DNA of 64,000 nt from an uncultured Collinsella sp. (GCA_900545605.1 UQZL01000009.1:1-64000), one strand, 5' to 3'; numbered from the stretch's first letter, positions 8,028-17,117 are shown. Numbers and translations are program-made. The notes: a model not told the origin generated them from the sequence alone.

Positions 8028-8606
8028 ATGCCCGTGGACCTGGTAGCTACGGGGCGCTTGGGAAATCTCAATGACCCGTCCTATGAACTCCTGCTTCGTC
8101 GGGAGATGGGTGGCATCTTTGAGGTTGACGAGCTGCTGCTCGATTGGGACCAGGCTGATACGCGCGCGTTTGTGGGCGTGACGGAGCTGGGGCGCACAAT
8201 CGATGTTCGGCTGGATACTGCCGACGGCGGTCGTCTTGCCGATGGCGACGTGCTCGCCATCGACCGTTCGGGCGTGGTGCCCGTGGCGGTTGTCGTACGC
8301 CTGCGCAGCGCCGAGGTTTATTTGGTCGAAGTTGACCGCATGGACCCGATTGCACTCGCGCATGCGTGCTGGGAGATCGGCAACATGCATGCGCCGCTCT
8401 TCCGAGGCGACTCGGACGAGCATACCGTGCGCATGTATACGCCGGTGCAGCCTGTTTTGGGCCGCATGCTCCGGGGTGTCGAGGGCGTTCGGCTCTCGGT
8501 GGTCACGCGCGAGCTCGATGCCAGCCGACGCTTTGCGTCGAGTGCGGCGGAGGTCGTCGTGAGCATGGCTCCAGACTTTACCATCGTAAAAAAGGTGCGC
8601 GGCTAA
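8028..8606 (+). CDS. UreE-like metallochaperone domain protein
   Basis: The C-terminal half (about residues 105-150) reads DPIALAHACWEIGNMHAPLF and later YTPVQPVLGRMLRGVEGV, which resembles the nickel-binding C-terminal domain of urease accessory protein UreE; the N-terminal half (FEVDELLLDWDQADTRAFVG, DGGRLADGDVLA) fits the UreE peptide-binding domain. No urease genes are in the window and there is no histidine-rich tail. Start is ATG 8028, or TTG 8025, immediately after the FKBP stop. Assignment rests on pattern recall; a role in nickel handling is inferred. Confidence 0.6.
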   Translation: MPVDLVATGRLGNLNDPSYELLLRREMGGIFEVDELLLDWDQADTRAFVGVTELGRTIDVRLDTADGGRLADGDVLAIDRSGVVPVAVVVRLRSAEVYLVEVDRMDPIALAHACWEIGNMHAPLFRGDSDEHTVRMYTPVQPVLGRMLRGVEGVRLSVVTRELDASRRFASSAAEVVVSMAPDFTIVKKVRG

Positions 8607-8688
8607 GCGCGCGTATGCGCAAGATGGGCTTTGAGGGGCGACCAATCAAGGTCCGTCTTGCTGTTGATAGGAGGCTTTGGGGAAGCAT

Positions 8689-9486
8689 ATGGGTCTTGAG
8701 GGAATCAAACTGATTGCATGCGATTTGGACGGCACGTTGCTGCATCCGGGGGAGCGCGAGCTGCGTTCCGAGGCCTTTGAGCTTATCGATGAGCTGCATC
8801 GTCGCGGTATCGTGTTTATGCCGGCGAGTGGCCGTCAATATGCGAGCTTGCGCTACCTGTTTGCCCCGGTGGCCGATGAGCTCACCTATGTATGCGAAAA
8901 CGGAACCCTGGTGATGAGCGAGGGGCGTGCCGTTGTCAAGCGCTCTATGGAGCGTAGCCTTGCTATGGCTATCGCGAATGCCGTGGTTGCGTATCCCCAT
9001 ACCGACGTGACCCTTTCGTGTGAGGGGCACATCTACGCCATGAGCGGTAACGATGCGTTCGTCGACCATTTGCGCTATGTGGTTCACTGCGATGTGGCGG
9101 TGGTCGACCGTCCCGAGGACATCGACGAGGATGTCATTAAGATTGGCTTCCAGACGCCCGAGGTGGATTATCCGGCAGCCCGGGAGTATTTCGAGCGCCT
9201 CTTTAGCGATCGTGTCGAAGTGATGACGTCAGGAACCGCATGGACGGACTTGATCGGTTTCGGTTCGGGCAAGGGCTCCGCGCTTGCCGATTACGGTCGT
9301 GCCCTGGGTATTTCGCCCGATGAGATGATGGCTTTTGGCGACAATGAGAACGATCGCGACATGCTCAACGTCGTGGGCCATCCCTATCTGATGGAGAGCT
9401 GCAACCCCACCATGCGTGGCGTCAACGACCGCGTCCGTTACGTGCGCACGGTCGAAGAAGAACTGCGTCGTCTACTTGCCGAGTAG
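8689..9486 (+). CDS. Cof-type HAD-superfamily hydrolase
   Basis: Probable sugar-phosphate or nucleotide phosphatase of 265 residues. HAD motif I is IACDLDGTLL, motif II MPASGRQ, motif III the lysine in SGKGSALADYG, and motif IV FGDNENDRDML. The cap is the large type IIB kind. The start is uncertain: ATG 8689 lies 13 bases after GGAGG, while an in-frame TTG at 8677 is too near it. Substrate cannot be read from the sequence. Confidence 0.88.
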   Translation: MGLEGIKLIACDLDGTLLHPGERELRSEAFELIDELHRRGIVFMPASGRQYASLRYLFAPVADELTYVCENGTLVMSEGRAVVKRSMERSLAMAIANAVVAYPHTDVTLSCEGHIYAMSGNDAFVDHLRYVVHCDVAVVDRPEDIDEDVIKIGFQTPEVDYPAAREYFERLFSDRVEVMTSGTAWTDLIGFGSGKGSALADYGRALGISPDEMMAFGDNENDRDMLNVVGHPYLMESCNPTMRGVNDRVRYVRTVEEELRRLLAE

Positions 9487-9501
9487 GCATGTTCCAAACG
9501 T

Positions 9502-9882
9502 CTACCGGCAATCGGGGCAGAGACCCTCGAAGATGGTGTAGTGCGACGTGACGTGCCAGCCGATTTGCTCGGATGCTTTGGCGTCGAGCTGTGCATCGAA
9601 GGGGAGTGGTACGTCGATGAAGCGGCTGCACGAGGTGCAGATGATATGCGCATGCGGCTCGACGGTGCGATCGAAGCGGCTGCCGCCCGGCGTCTTGATG
9701 GAGAGGATTTCGCCGGCGTCGGCCAAGAGATTGAGATTGCGGTAGACCGTACCGCGGCTGATTTTGTCATCCTGCGCGCGCACGACGTTGTAGATTTCGT
9801 CGGCGGTGGGATGGTTATAGCTTTGGCGCACGGCGTCAAGAACCAGCTTTCGCTGCTTGGTATTCCTTCTTTGCACCGCCAT
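9502..9882 (-). CDS. Fur-family transcriptional regulator (PerR/Fur type)
   Basis: Metal-dependent DNA-binding repressor of 126 residues. The winged helix covers residues 1-75 (TKQRKLVLDAV, HPTADEIYNVVR, ISRGTVYRNLNLLADAGEI). The dimer domain has EPHAHIICTSC and a final CPDC, giving the two CxxC pairs of a structural zinc site as in PerR and many Fur proteins. The likely regulatory site residues (HxH in EPHAHI, RFD) fit PerR-like metal sensing, but iron, peroxide or zinc sensing cannot be decided. It converges on the HAD gene upstream in the map. Confidence 0.88.
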   Translation of the reverse strand: MAVQRRNTKQRKLVLDAVRQSYNHPTADEIYNVVRAQDDKISRGTVYRNLNLLADAGEILSIKTPGGSRFDRTVEPHAHIICTSCSRFIDVPLPFDAQLDAKASEQIGWHVTSHYTIFEGLCPDCR

Positions 9883-9943
9883 GCGCCTCGCCTCTTTTCT
9901 ATTAACGGTCGTAGGTAAATGATACCGTATTTAGCACACAATA

Positions 9944-10354
9944 CTAATAATGAGGAGTGAAACCGTCTTCATTGGCAAGTGGGGCTCGGGCCTGGGCATC
10001 TACGAGGCGAAAACGCGTTCCCATGCGCTCGTAGGAGGCATGAAGTGCCTCGAGATGAGATAGGATATTTGCCGGAGCTCCCTGTATCTCCATCTCGACT
10101 GAGCCGTCTTCCATGTTACGCACCCAGCCGGTGAGTGCGCGTGCCTGCGCGAGGTTGGTGTTGGTAAAGCGAAAACCAACGCCTTGGACTTGCCCCGCCC
10201 AGCGCAGGAAATAGCGCAGGGGAGTGTCTTGAGTGGCCTCGTCGCTTGCGAGCACGGTAAGCCTGCGGCGCAGCTCGAGCTCGACGTTTGATGGTTTTTG
10301 AGGCTCTCGACTGCCGCCGGTGACGCTGGAGAAGAACGTATCGAAGAGGCCCAT
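9944..10354 (-). CDS. acylphosphatase-domain protein
   Basis: The last 95 residues form an acylphosphatase fold (GQVQGVGFRFTNTNLAQARALTG with the catalytic arginine, and GWVRNMEDGSVEMEIQG with the catalytic asparagine). A 45-residue leader (MGLFDTFFSSVTGGSREP...) precedes it, so the protein is 136 residues instead of the usual 90. Start at 10354 is four bases upstream of the stop of the preceding oxidoreductase gene, so the two are probably translated from one message. Acyl-phosphate hydrolysis is the family activity. Confidence 0.85.
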   Translation of the reverse strand: MGLFDTFFSSVTGGSREPQKPSNVELELRRRLTVLASDEATQDTPLRYFLRWAGQVQGVGFRFTNTNLAQARALTGWVRNMEDGSVEMEIQGAPANILSHLEALHASYERMGTRFRLVDAQARAPLANEDGFTPHY

Positions 10355-10356
10355 CG

Positions 10357-11463
10357 CTATGCCTGCTTGCCTGCGTCGGCCGGGAAGGTTATGCCGGCCT
10401 GCTGACGCACGGCATCCATGATGCGTAGTGAGACGAGCGTGACATCGCGGTAGTGGCCAAGTTCGTGGCGTCCCGCCGGGGTCTCCCAAATCTCTTCCTT
10501 GACGTTATCGATGCCGCCGATGGCGGTGATGAAGTCCGTGAGCTCGTATTCCATAGTGTTGCTCGATTTGGGCAGGTCGAGCACGCGGCCGTTATCGCCC
10601 TGTTCGCGCGGCGCCTCGGTCGCCGAGCCGCGTACGACATCGCCGCGATAGTCGATGCGGACGTTGCGGGGCGTGGACAGATGGTCGATCTGGATAGTGC
10701 CACGCTCGCCTTCGATCTGCGAGGGCAGTAGGTCATTCGTAATTTTGGAGTGCGCGAGCTCGACGGAGATTCGGCCACCGCCGTAGCTGGCGAGGATGGA
10801 ACCGCAGCCGTCGATGGGGCCGTGCGTGAGCTGTCGCGTGGTGGGGTCGAGCAGAGTAGCCATGCTCGTAAGGCCGGAGGGCATGCCGAAAATCTCGACC
10901 ATGGGCTCGACGGTGTAGACGCCAATATCCATGAGGGAACCCGATGCCATATTGCAGTCGAAGATATTGGTGGCGCGTCCCGCGAGAATCTCGTTGTAGC
11001 GCGAGGAATACTTGCCAAAGCGCAATGAGGCGCGGCGGATGGGGGCGATTTCACCCAAGGCGTCCTCGATGGCGTGGAAGGCGGGATCGTGGAGGGGACG
11101 CATGGCCTCGAGGGCCACGACACCTGCTGCCTCGGCAGCGCGGAAGACCTCAAGCGCTTGCGCCTCGGTGGCGCAGAAGGGCTTTTCGACGATAACGTGC
11201 TTACCGCCGGCGATGCAGGCAAGGGCCTGCTCGTAGTGAAGTGCGTTAGGGCTGCCGATATAGACGGCGTCGACGTCGGCGGCTGCCGCGAGCTCATCGA
11301 GCGACGTAAAGTTTCGCTCACCACCGCGCTCGGCGGTAAAGGTAGTACCGCGATTGGCGTCGCGTGAAAGCGTGCCCACAAACGCGGCTTGGTCGTTGGC
11401 GTTGACGACTTGGATAAAGTCGTCGGTGATCATGGATGTGCCGATGGTCGCGATGCGCAGCAT
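10357..11463 (-). CDS. Gfo/Idh/MocA family oxidoreductase
   Basis: NAD(P)-dependent sugar or inositol type dehydrogenase, 368 residues. The Rossmann part starts MLRIATIGTSMITDDF and holds the EKPFCAT motif (family EKP lysine) near residue 92; the C-terminal beta-sheet domain contains SGSLMDIGVYTVEPM. GGGGGA before the ATG at 11463 marks the start; the longer open frame upstream is not coding. Substrate unknown. Co-transcribed with the acylphosphatase gene downstream. Confidence 0.9.
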   Translation of the reverse strand: MLRIATIGTSMITDDFIQVVNANDQAAFVGTLSRDANRGTTFTAERGGERNFTSLDELAAAADVDAVYIGSPNALHYEQALACIAGGKHVIVEKPFCATEAQALEVFRAAEAAGVVALEAMRPLHDPAFHAIEDALGEIAPIRRASLRFGKYSSRYNEILAGRATNIFDCNMASGSLMDIGVYTVEPMVEIFGMPSGLTSMATLLDPTTRQLTHGPIDGCGSILASYGGGRISVELAHSKITNDLLPSQIEGERGTIQIDHLSTPRNVRIDYRGDVVRGSATEAPREQGDNGRVLDLPKSSNTMEYELTDFITAIGGIDNVKEEIWETPAGRHELGHYRDVTLVSLRIMDAVRQQAGITFPADAGKQA

Positions 11464-11536
11464 ACGTCCCCCTTGCGTTGTTTGGTCTACAAGATGAGTG
11501 TAGCGCGTGGGGATATACAGCTGCGCGAAAACGCTA

Positions 11537-12022
11537 TTACAGGTCGCTCTCGTTAAAGCCGGTGTCGATATCGAGGTTGCTGCCGTCGGCCGCCGTGGTG
11601 GCGAGCTCGTCGCAGCGCTCGTTGAGCTCGTGGCCGGCATGTCCCTTAACCCAGATGAACTCCACCTTATGCTTGCTTTTGGCGGCAAGCAGGCGCTCCC
11701 ACAGGTCGTGGTTCTTAACGGGCTGCTTGTTGGCGGTTTTCCATCCGCGCTTTTTCCAGCCGTCGATCCAGTGCTTGTTAAAGGCGTTGACGACGTACTG
11801 CGAATCGGAATGGACCTCGACCTCGCAGGGGCGGTTAAGTGCCTCGAGCGCCACGATGACCGCCATGAGCTCCATGCGGTTGTTGGTGGTCTTGGCGTAG
11901 CCGCGCGAAAGCTCGGAGGTGAAGGTCTTGCCGGCGGGGTTGGTGTATTTGAGCACGGCGCCGTATCCGCCGCGTCCCGGATTTGATCGGGCCGAGCCGT
12001 CGGTATAGATGATGACCTTCAC
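11537..12022 (-). CDS. rnhA: ribonuclease HI
   Basis: Degrades RNA in RNA-DNA hybrids. The 161-residue protein has IYTDGSARSNPGRGGYGAVL (first catalytic Asp), NNRMELMAVIVALEAL (Glu), VHSDSQYVVNAF (Asp) and a final NERCDELA (Asp), the full DEDD set. It starts at GTG (12022) with GAAAGGA eight bases upstream. Single gene; no partner needed. Confidence 0.96.
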   Translation of the reverse strand: MKVIIYTDGSARSNPGRGGYGAVLKYTNPAGKTFTSELSRGYAKTTNNRMELMAVIVALEALNRPCEVEVHSDSQYVVNAFNKHWIDGWKKRGWKTANKQPVKNHDLWERLLAAKSKHKVEFIWVKGHAGHELNERCDELATTAADGSNLDIDTGFNESDL

Positions 12023-12085
12023 ATGGTTCCTTTCGTTGGGTACGTTTCGTGTGAGTGACCATTGTAGCGCCGCGTTCGCCGAGGG

Positions 12086-13024
12086 CTAGCAATCTACCAT
12101 ATCTACCCCGTCCTCTGATGGCTGGTTTTCTTGGATGATGCGGTCTAGCTCGTCGAGGTATTGCTGCAACAGGGGAGAGGGCTTGCGTTCATCGTGCATG
12201 ATATAGCCTACGTGCATCGTCGGGGCATCTGCCAGCGGAATCGATGCCATGCCCCATTGCATTTCGTTTGAGAGCACGCCGGTGGAGAGCGTGTAGCCGT
12301 TCGAGGTGATCAGCAGGTTGGTGAGCGTGCCGCGGTCAGAGACTCGAATGTTGCGATCGCAGGGGATGTAGCTAAACGGCTCCTCGGCGTAATAGAAGGA
12401 GTTTGAGGTTCCCTGCTCAAAGCTGTAGCGCGTATAGGGCGTAAGGTCGGCAAGGGACAGCTGCGGGCGGCGGGCAAGCGGGTGGCGCTCACTTACGAAC
12501 ACGTGGACCTTTGCATCAAAGAGGTGATGGAAGCTTGCTCGGGCATCGGTAAAGGCTTTCTGTAGGACACGATTGTTAAAGTCGTCCAGATAGAGGATGC
12601 CAATGTCGCTGCGAAACGCGCGGACGTCATCGATGATCTGCGACGTGGTGGTCTCGCGCATGATGAACTCGAACTTGTCGTCCCGGCAGCGCTCGACGAC
12701 GTTGACGAAGGCCTCGACCGAAAAGGCGTAATGCTGGGCGGAAATGGCGAGGCGGGCTTGCGGGGTGCCGCCGTCCTCGTAGCGCGCCTCGAGCATGTCG
12801 GCCTGCTCTACGACCTGGCGCGCATAGCCCAAAAGCTCGGTGCCGTCGTTGGTGAGCGTGACGCCGCGGCTGGAGCGCGTAAAGATCTCCAGATGGAGCT
12901 CCTGTTCCAGGCTTTTGACGGCGTTTGATATGTTGGACTGAGCGGTATAGAGGCGCTGAGCTGCGGCGTTAATTGAGCCGGACTCTGCCACGGCAATCAG
13001 AAAACGAAGCTGCTGAAGGGTCAT
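12086..13024 (-). CDS. LysR-family transcriptional regulator
   Basis: DNA-binding regulator of 312 residues with an N-terminal winged helix (MTLQQLRFLIAVAESGSINAAAQRL, TAQSNISNAVKSLEQEL) and a C-terminal effector-binding domain. ATGs at 13033 and 13030 are also in frame, but AAAGG is best placed for 13024. It is transcribed away from metY, whose start is about 270 bases off; control of metY or sulphur genes by this protein is the natural guess, as for other divergent LysR-target pairs. Confidence 0.92.
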   Translation of the reverse strand: MTLQQLRFLIAVAESGSINAAAQRLYTAQSNISNAVKSLEQELHLEIFTRSSRGVTLTNDGTELLGYARQVVEQADMLEARYEDGGTPQARLAISAQHYAFSVEAFVNVVERCRDDKFEFIMRETTTSQIIDDVRAFRSDIGILYLDDFNNRVLQKAFTDARASFHHLFDAKVHVFVSERHPLARRPQLSLADLTPYTRYSFEQGTSNSFYYAEEPFSYIPCDRNIRVSDRGTLTNLLITSNGYTLSTGVLSNEMQWGMASIPLADAPTMHVGYIMHDERKPSPLLQQYLDELDRIIQENQPSEDGVDMVDC

Positions 13025-13130
13025 CGACATCATCCTTTCGATTGCTATCTATAAAACCGATAACAGGTTAGCGCTTTTAAGTGATTGACCGAGCGAAACA
13101 ATGCTCGTACTATTCAAAACACACAAAGGC

Positions 13131-13195
13131 GGTAGGTAATTAAACCGACCACGGAACCGGGATGCGAAAGGAGGCCCGCATATGAATTGCTTACC
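13131..13195 (+). promoter_or_regulatory. structured leader upstream of metY
   Basis: GGTAGGTAATT (13131-13141) pairs with AATTGCTTACC (13185-13195) as an 11-bp helix with two G-U pairs; an inner ATGCG/CGCAT hairpin is enclosed. A second possible helix follows (CTCCTG 13211-13216 with CAGGAG 13237-13242). The 270-base region between the LysR gene and metY holds this and little else recognisable. It does not match the SAM-I, SAM-II, SAM-IV or T-box consensus as I remember them. A regulatory role is inferred from position. Confidence 0.4.
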
Positions 13196-13297
13196 AAGAC
13201 GAATGCCGGGCTCCTGTTTGCGCCCGTCGGCGTGATCAGGAGACAGCGACTTACTTCTCTCTAATTTATTTACTTTTGTTCGATCAAGGAGATCATC

Positions 13298-14608
13298 ATG
13301 AGCCAGTTCATCAACAACCCCGAGCACACCTTTGGTTTCGATACCCTGCAGCTTCACGTTGGCCAGGAGAGCGCCGATCCCGCATCCGACTCCCGCGCCG
13401 TGCCTATCTACCAGACCACGAGCTATGTGTTCCGCAACTCCCAGCACGCCGCCGACCGCTTTGGCCTTGCCGATGTTGGTAACATCTACGGCCGTCTGAC
13501 CAACTCCACCCAGGGCGTCTTCGAGGACCGTATCGCCGCACTCGAGGGCGGCGTGGCAGGTCTCGCCGTCGCCTCCGGTGCTGCTGCCATCACCTATACT
13601 CTGCAGGCTCTTGCTCAGGCCGGTGACCACGTGGTGGCTCAGAAGACCATCTACGGCGGCTCCTACAACCTGCTGGAGCATACGCTCTCCCAGTTTGGCG
13701 TCGAGACCACGTTTGTCGACGCTCATAACCTGGAAGAGGTCGAGGGGGCCATCAAGGACAACACCACGGCCATCTATCTCGAGACGCTCGGCAACCCCAA
13801 CTCCGACATCCCCAACATCGACGCCATCTCCGAGATCGCCAAGAAACACGGTCTGCCGGTTGTCGTCGACAACACCTTCGGCACCCCGTATCTGTTCCGT
13901 CCGCTGGAGCATGGTGCCAACATCGTCGTCCACTCCGCAACCAAGTTCATCGGCGGCCACGGCACCTCGCTGGGCGGTGTGATCGTGGACGGCGGTAACT
14001 TCGATTGGAAGGCGAGTGGAAAGTACGCCCAGATCGCTGAGCCCAACCCCTCCTACCACGGCGTCTCGTTTGCCGAGGCTGACGGTCCCGCCGCCTTCGC
14101 AACCTATGTCCGCGCTATCCTGCTGCGTGACGAGGGCGCCTGCATCAGCCCGTTCAACGCCTGGGTCCTGCTCCAGGGCACCGAGACTCTGTCGCTGCGC
14201 GTTGACCGTCATGTCGAGAATACCAAGAAGGTCGTTGAGTTCCTGATCGGTGACAGCCATGTTGCCAAGGTGAACCACCCGAGCCTGCCTGAGCACCCCG
14301 ACCATGAGCTCTACAAGCAATATTTCCCCAACGGCGGTGCCTCGATCTTTACCTTTGAGATTAAGGGTGGCCAGGAGGCCGCCTGGAAGTTCATCGATCA
14401 TCTGCAGGTGTTCTCGCTGCTCGCCAACGTGGCCGACGTCAAGTCGCTCGTCGTGCACCCGGCTACCACCACGCACTCCCAGCTCTCTGCCGAGGAGCTC
14501 GCCGAGCAGAACATCACGTCCTCCACGATCCGTCTTTCCATCGGTACCGAGAATGCCGAGGATATCATTTGGGATCTGAAGCAGGCCTTCGCCGCGCTGG
14601 ACGAGTAA
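13298..14608 (+). CDS. metY: O-acetylhomoserine sulfhydrylase
   Basis: PLP enzyme making homocysteine from O-acetylhomoserine and sulphide. The 436-residue protein fits the long MetY type of the Cys/Met metabolism family: FDTLQLHVGQESADPASDSRAVPIYQTTS at the start, IYGRLTNSTQ, the cofactor-stacking SGAAAITYTLQAL region, VVVDNTFGTPYL, and the PLP lysine in VHSATKFIGGHGTSLGG near residue 210. AAGGAG precedes the ATG. A strong terminator follows. Cystathionine synthase/lyase relatives are shorter and lack the extended insertions. Confidence 0.94.
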   Translation: MSQFINNPEHTFGFDTLQLHVGQESADPASDSRAVPIYQTTSYVFRNSQHAADRFGLADVGNIYGRLTNSTQGVFEDRIAALEGGVAGLAVASGAAAITYTLQALAQAGDHVVAQKTIYGGSYNLLEHTLSQFGVETTFVDAHNLEEVEGAIKDNTTAIYLETLGNPNSDIPNIDAISEIAKKHGLPVVVDNTFGTPYLFRPLEHGANIVVHSATKFIGGHGTSLGGVIVDGGNFDWKASGKYAQIAEPNPSYHGVSFAEADGPAAFATYVRAILLRDEGACISPFNAWVLLQGTETLSLRVDRHVENTKKVVEFLIGDSHVAKVNHPSLPEHPDHELYKQYFPNGGASIFTFEIKGGQEAAWKFIDHLQVFSLLANVADVKSLVVHPATTTHSQLSAEELAEQNITSSTIRLSIGTENAEDIIWDLKQAFAALDE

Positions 14609-14668
14609 GGCGACTTGTGCAAGGACCCCTTGCGACTCGATAGGTATAACTGTATAAAATGCCTGCTC

Positions 14669-14709
14669 AAGGCGCCTGTGCGAACAATGGTTGCACAGGC
14701 GCCTTTTTT
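14669..14709 (+). terminator. Rho-independent terminator after metY
   Basis: GGCGCCTGTGC at 14671-14681 pairs with GCACAGGCGCC at 14693-14703, followed by TTTTTT. Confidence 0.92.
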
Positions 14710-14920
14710 GCATAGAGCGGGTGCAAAAACAGGGTTTTTGACACGCTTTATGCATTCGAGTTGTGGAAAACTCCTGTTGAGAGGATGTGAGTTTTACGCA
14801 ATTGACGTGCGCCTTTTAAGTAAAACCGCAGGTCGCGATTTGCTCGGGGTACTATGCAGCGCGATTGAATCACACGCAGCTCAAACGCAGCAAAAACGCA
14901 CTACGGAGGTTTCCAGCTAC

Positions 14921-15697
14921 ATGAGGATTGATTCACGAAAACCGAAAGCCGCCGCCCTTTCCGCCGCTCTGACCGTGGCACTTTTGGCGGGCGCCGGTGC
15001 AACTGATGCCCACGCCGCAACACTGTCCGATACGGTTGGATCTACGCCGTCCGAGACGACGCTGGTGCAGCCCGTTGACTATCGCGGCGATGGTTATGGT
15101 TCCATGCAGGAGTGGAACGCCTCGATGGAGGCCAAGCGCGATTCCCTGGAGATGCGCGCTCAGATCATCATGAACATGTACGGTGACTATGCCACCGATG
15201 ACGAGCGCGCTGTGCTGCAGGGCTGTATCGATGGCGCGGGCAGCCTGTTGACGATGGGGGAGGTCGACGCGAAGTCGACCGAGCTCGATGAGCTGCGCAC
15301 TGCGCTTGAGGATGCCAAGCGCGAAGCGCTCGAGGCTGCTGCCGCCGAGGCGGAGGCTGCCGAGGCCGCCCAGGCTTCGTACTACAACGCCGGTTACACT
15401 TCGTCCTACGCGTCTGCCGCGTCCTGCGCGAACGGATCGGGCCTGACGCGCTCTACGGGTGTCAATAACTACAACGGGCGCCGCGAGACCTATTACAGCA
15501 GCAATGTGCTTTATCACTATCGCACGGGCGAATGGACTCAGGATTCTGAGGGCTTTTGGCGCGATTCCGACGGCTATTACGTTGTTGCCGCGGGCGATAT
15601 GGCCCAGGGCTCGACCTTTACGGGCTCCAAGGGTGATTGCAAGGTCTATGACTCCGGCTGCGCTGCCGGAACCACCGACTACTACACCGGTTGGTAA
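14921..15697 (+). CDS. secreted protein of unknown function
   Basis: The 258-residue product starts with a clear Sec signal peptide (KPKAAALSAALTVALLAGAG, likely cleavage after AHA near residue 33). A short helical segment with an Ala/Glu-rich run (about residues 125-150) follows, then a Tyr/Ser/Gly-rich C-terminal region ending DCKVYDSGCAAGTTDYYTGW. The frame is open far upstream, but ACGGAGG lies before ATG 14921. No catalytic motif was recognised; the C-terminal half could be a small disulphide-bonded surface domain. Confidence 0.75.
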   Translation: MRIDSRKPKAAALSAALTVALLAGAGATDAHAATLSDTVGSTPSETTLVQPVDYRGDGYGSMQEWNASMEAKRDSLEMRAQIIMNMYGDYATDDERAVLQGCIDGAGSLLTMGEVDAKSTELDELRTALEDAKREALEAAAAEAEAAEAAQASYYNAGYTSSYASAASCANGSGLTRSTGVNNYNGRRETYYSSNVLYHYRTGEWTQDSEGFWRDSDGYYVVAAGDMAQGSTFTGSKGDCKVYDSGCAAGTTDYYTGW

Positions 15698-15886
15698 TCT
15701 GCCATAAGCAAAATAGGCACATGATGGGCGGACGTCTTTACTGAGCTTTTAGGCAACGTAAAGCCGCCCGTTCTTTATGCGCGTTTGAGTTAACAGAGCC
15801 CTTACCGTGGCGGTACGCTAGGCGTATGGATGCGGGGCACACTAGTTCATGAGAAATAAGGTCTTTCTCTTGGAAGAAGTGGTCTT

Positions 15887-16093
15887 GTGAATGCTCGAGA
15901 TATTGCCGTTGCCGCCGTCGCGTTGATGCTCGGCTGCCTTGGTCCCACGGTCGCGCTCGTCGCGGGCATGCAGGGGACATGCGGGACTGCTCCTATCGTG
16001 GTCGGCGCGCTGATCGCGGCCGCACTGCTGGGAAGCGCGGGCGTGGTTCTTTGCCGCGACGATGAGGACGAGGTGCCGGAGTCGCAACGTTAA
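15887..16093 (+). CDS. small two-helix membrane protein
   Basis: Sixty-eight residues with two hydrophobic segments (about residues 5-27 and 37-57) and an acidic tail (DDEDEVPESQR). It would start at GTG 15887 with only a weak ribosome binding site (GGAAGAAG); a 13-codon frame, ATG 15849 to TGA 15890, overlaps the start and could couple translation. A terminator follows at 16135. Function unknown. Confidence 0.5.
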   Translation: MNARDIAVAAVALMLGCLGPTVALVAGMQGTCGTAPIVVGALIAAALLGSAGVVLCRDDEDEVPESQR

Positions 16094-16134
16094 CTGTTGT
16101 GAGATCGGCCGCCGGTCATAGACGAAGATGAAGG

Positions 16135-16169
16135 CCGCCGCAGGGGAAAGGTTCCCTTGCGGCGGTTTT
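16135..16169. terminator. bidirectional terminator
   Basis: A 14-bp stem (16135-16148 with 16152-16165, one G-U pair) with a three-base loop is followed by TTTT on the plus side; it sits between the small membrane gene and the convergent panE. Confidence 0.8.
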
Positions 16170-16202
16170 GCTGTTAAGGCTGTTGAATGCGGCGCGTTGG
16201 CG

Positions 16203-17117
16203 CTACCAGCTTTTCTCGATATCGCGGATGCGCCGATAGAGCCACTCGTTTTGCGGTGCCTGGATATCGTGTTTGGCTGCGAGGCGGCAGATGGTGCCCG
16301 CGAACTCATCAACCTCGGTTTTGCGCCTTGCGATGCGGTCTTGAGCCATCGAGGGCATACCGGCGGGGTCGATTCCCTCGATGAGGTGCACCATTTGCGT
16401 CAGGTCTGCCTCGGTCAGTTCAACGCCCTCGGCGTTGGCGACCGCAAGCGTTTCGCGCATGGCGGAAACAAAGCAGCGACGCTGCTCGGAGCCCGGCTCC
16501 GTGGCGCTTCCGTAGGTCCCGCCGTAGGCCATGCAGGTCTGGTTGATGCCGTCGTTGAGCATGAGTTTGGCCCACATGCGGTGGGCGATGTCGTCCTCGA
16601 CGGTATGGGCGATGCCGCAGCGCGTATAGAGCCCGTCGATCGCGGTGATGGTTGCGGGGTTCGTGCCGGCCGCCGCGCCAAAGCGAATCTCGCCCGCATT
16701 GGTAAAGGTGAGCGCGCCGTTGAGAAACACGGCGTCCATGCCCTGGCAGATACCAAGAACGGTATGCTCCCAGCCAAAGCGTTCGGCAATCTTTTGCTCG
16801 CTCGTAATGCCGTTGCACAGCGAGGCGATGAGCGTGTTGGGTCCCACGACGCGCTCCATAGTCTTGAGTGCTTGGTCGAGACCGGTGGTCTTGACTGTCA
16901 GGATGACCAGATCGGCGGGCGTCGCCTCGCTGGCACGGACGGACGTGAGATCGCAGGGCTTGCCGTTGACGGTGAGCGCGTCGTTCGCATGACGCTCAAA
17001 ACGGGCATCATCCATGACGTATTCGACGGCGTCGTTGCCGAGGGCCTTGGCAATCATGCTGCCGTAGAGCAGGCCGACGCCGCCCTTGCCGATAAAAGCG
17101 ACCTTGTTGATCTGCAT
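16203..17117 (-). CDS. panE: 2-dehydropantoate 2-reductase (ketopantoate reductase)
   Basis: NADPH-dependent reduction of ketopantoate to pantoate in pantothenate synthesis is the family activity. The 304 residues start with a Rossmann motif (VAFIGKGGVGLLYGSMIA), keep VKTTGLDQAL and GITSE, and the C-terminal helical domain has the catalytic lysine in RMWAKLMLNDGINQTC. GAGGAGA before ATG 17117 sets the start. Related ketopantoate-reductase-like proteins reduce other 2-keto acids, and no other pan gene is nearby. Confidence 0.85.
   Translation of the reverse strand: MQINKVAFIGKGGVGLLYGSMIAKALGNDAVEYVMDDARFERHANDALTVNGKPCDLTSVRASEATPADLVILTVKTTGLDQALKTMERVVGPNTLIASLCNGITSEQKIAERFGWEHTVLGICQGMDAVFLNGALTFTNAGEIRFGAAAGTNPATITAIDGLYTRCGIAHTVEDDIAHRMWAKLMLNDGINQTCMAYGGTYGSATEPGSEQRRCFVSAMRETLAVANAEGVELTEADLTQMVHLIEGIDPAGMPSMAQDRIARRKTEVDEFAGTICRLAAKHDIQAPQNEWLYRRIRDIEKSW

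Noticed and set aside
13049..14755. A 568-residue minus-strand frame across metY
   Set aside because: Shadow of metY; the plus-strand protein is a clear PLP enzyme.
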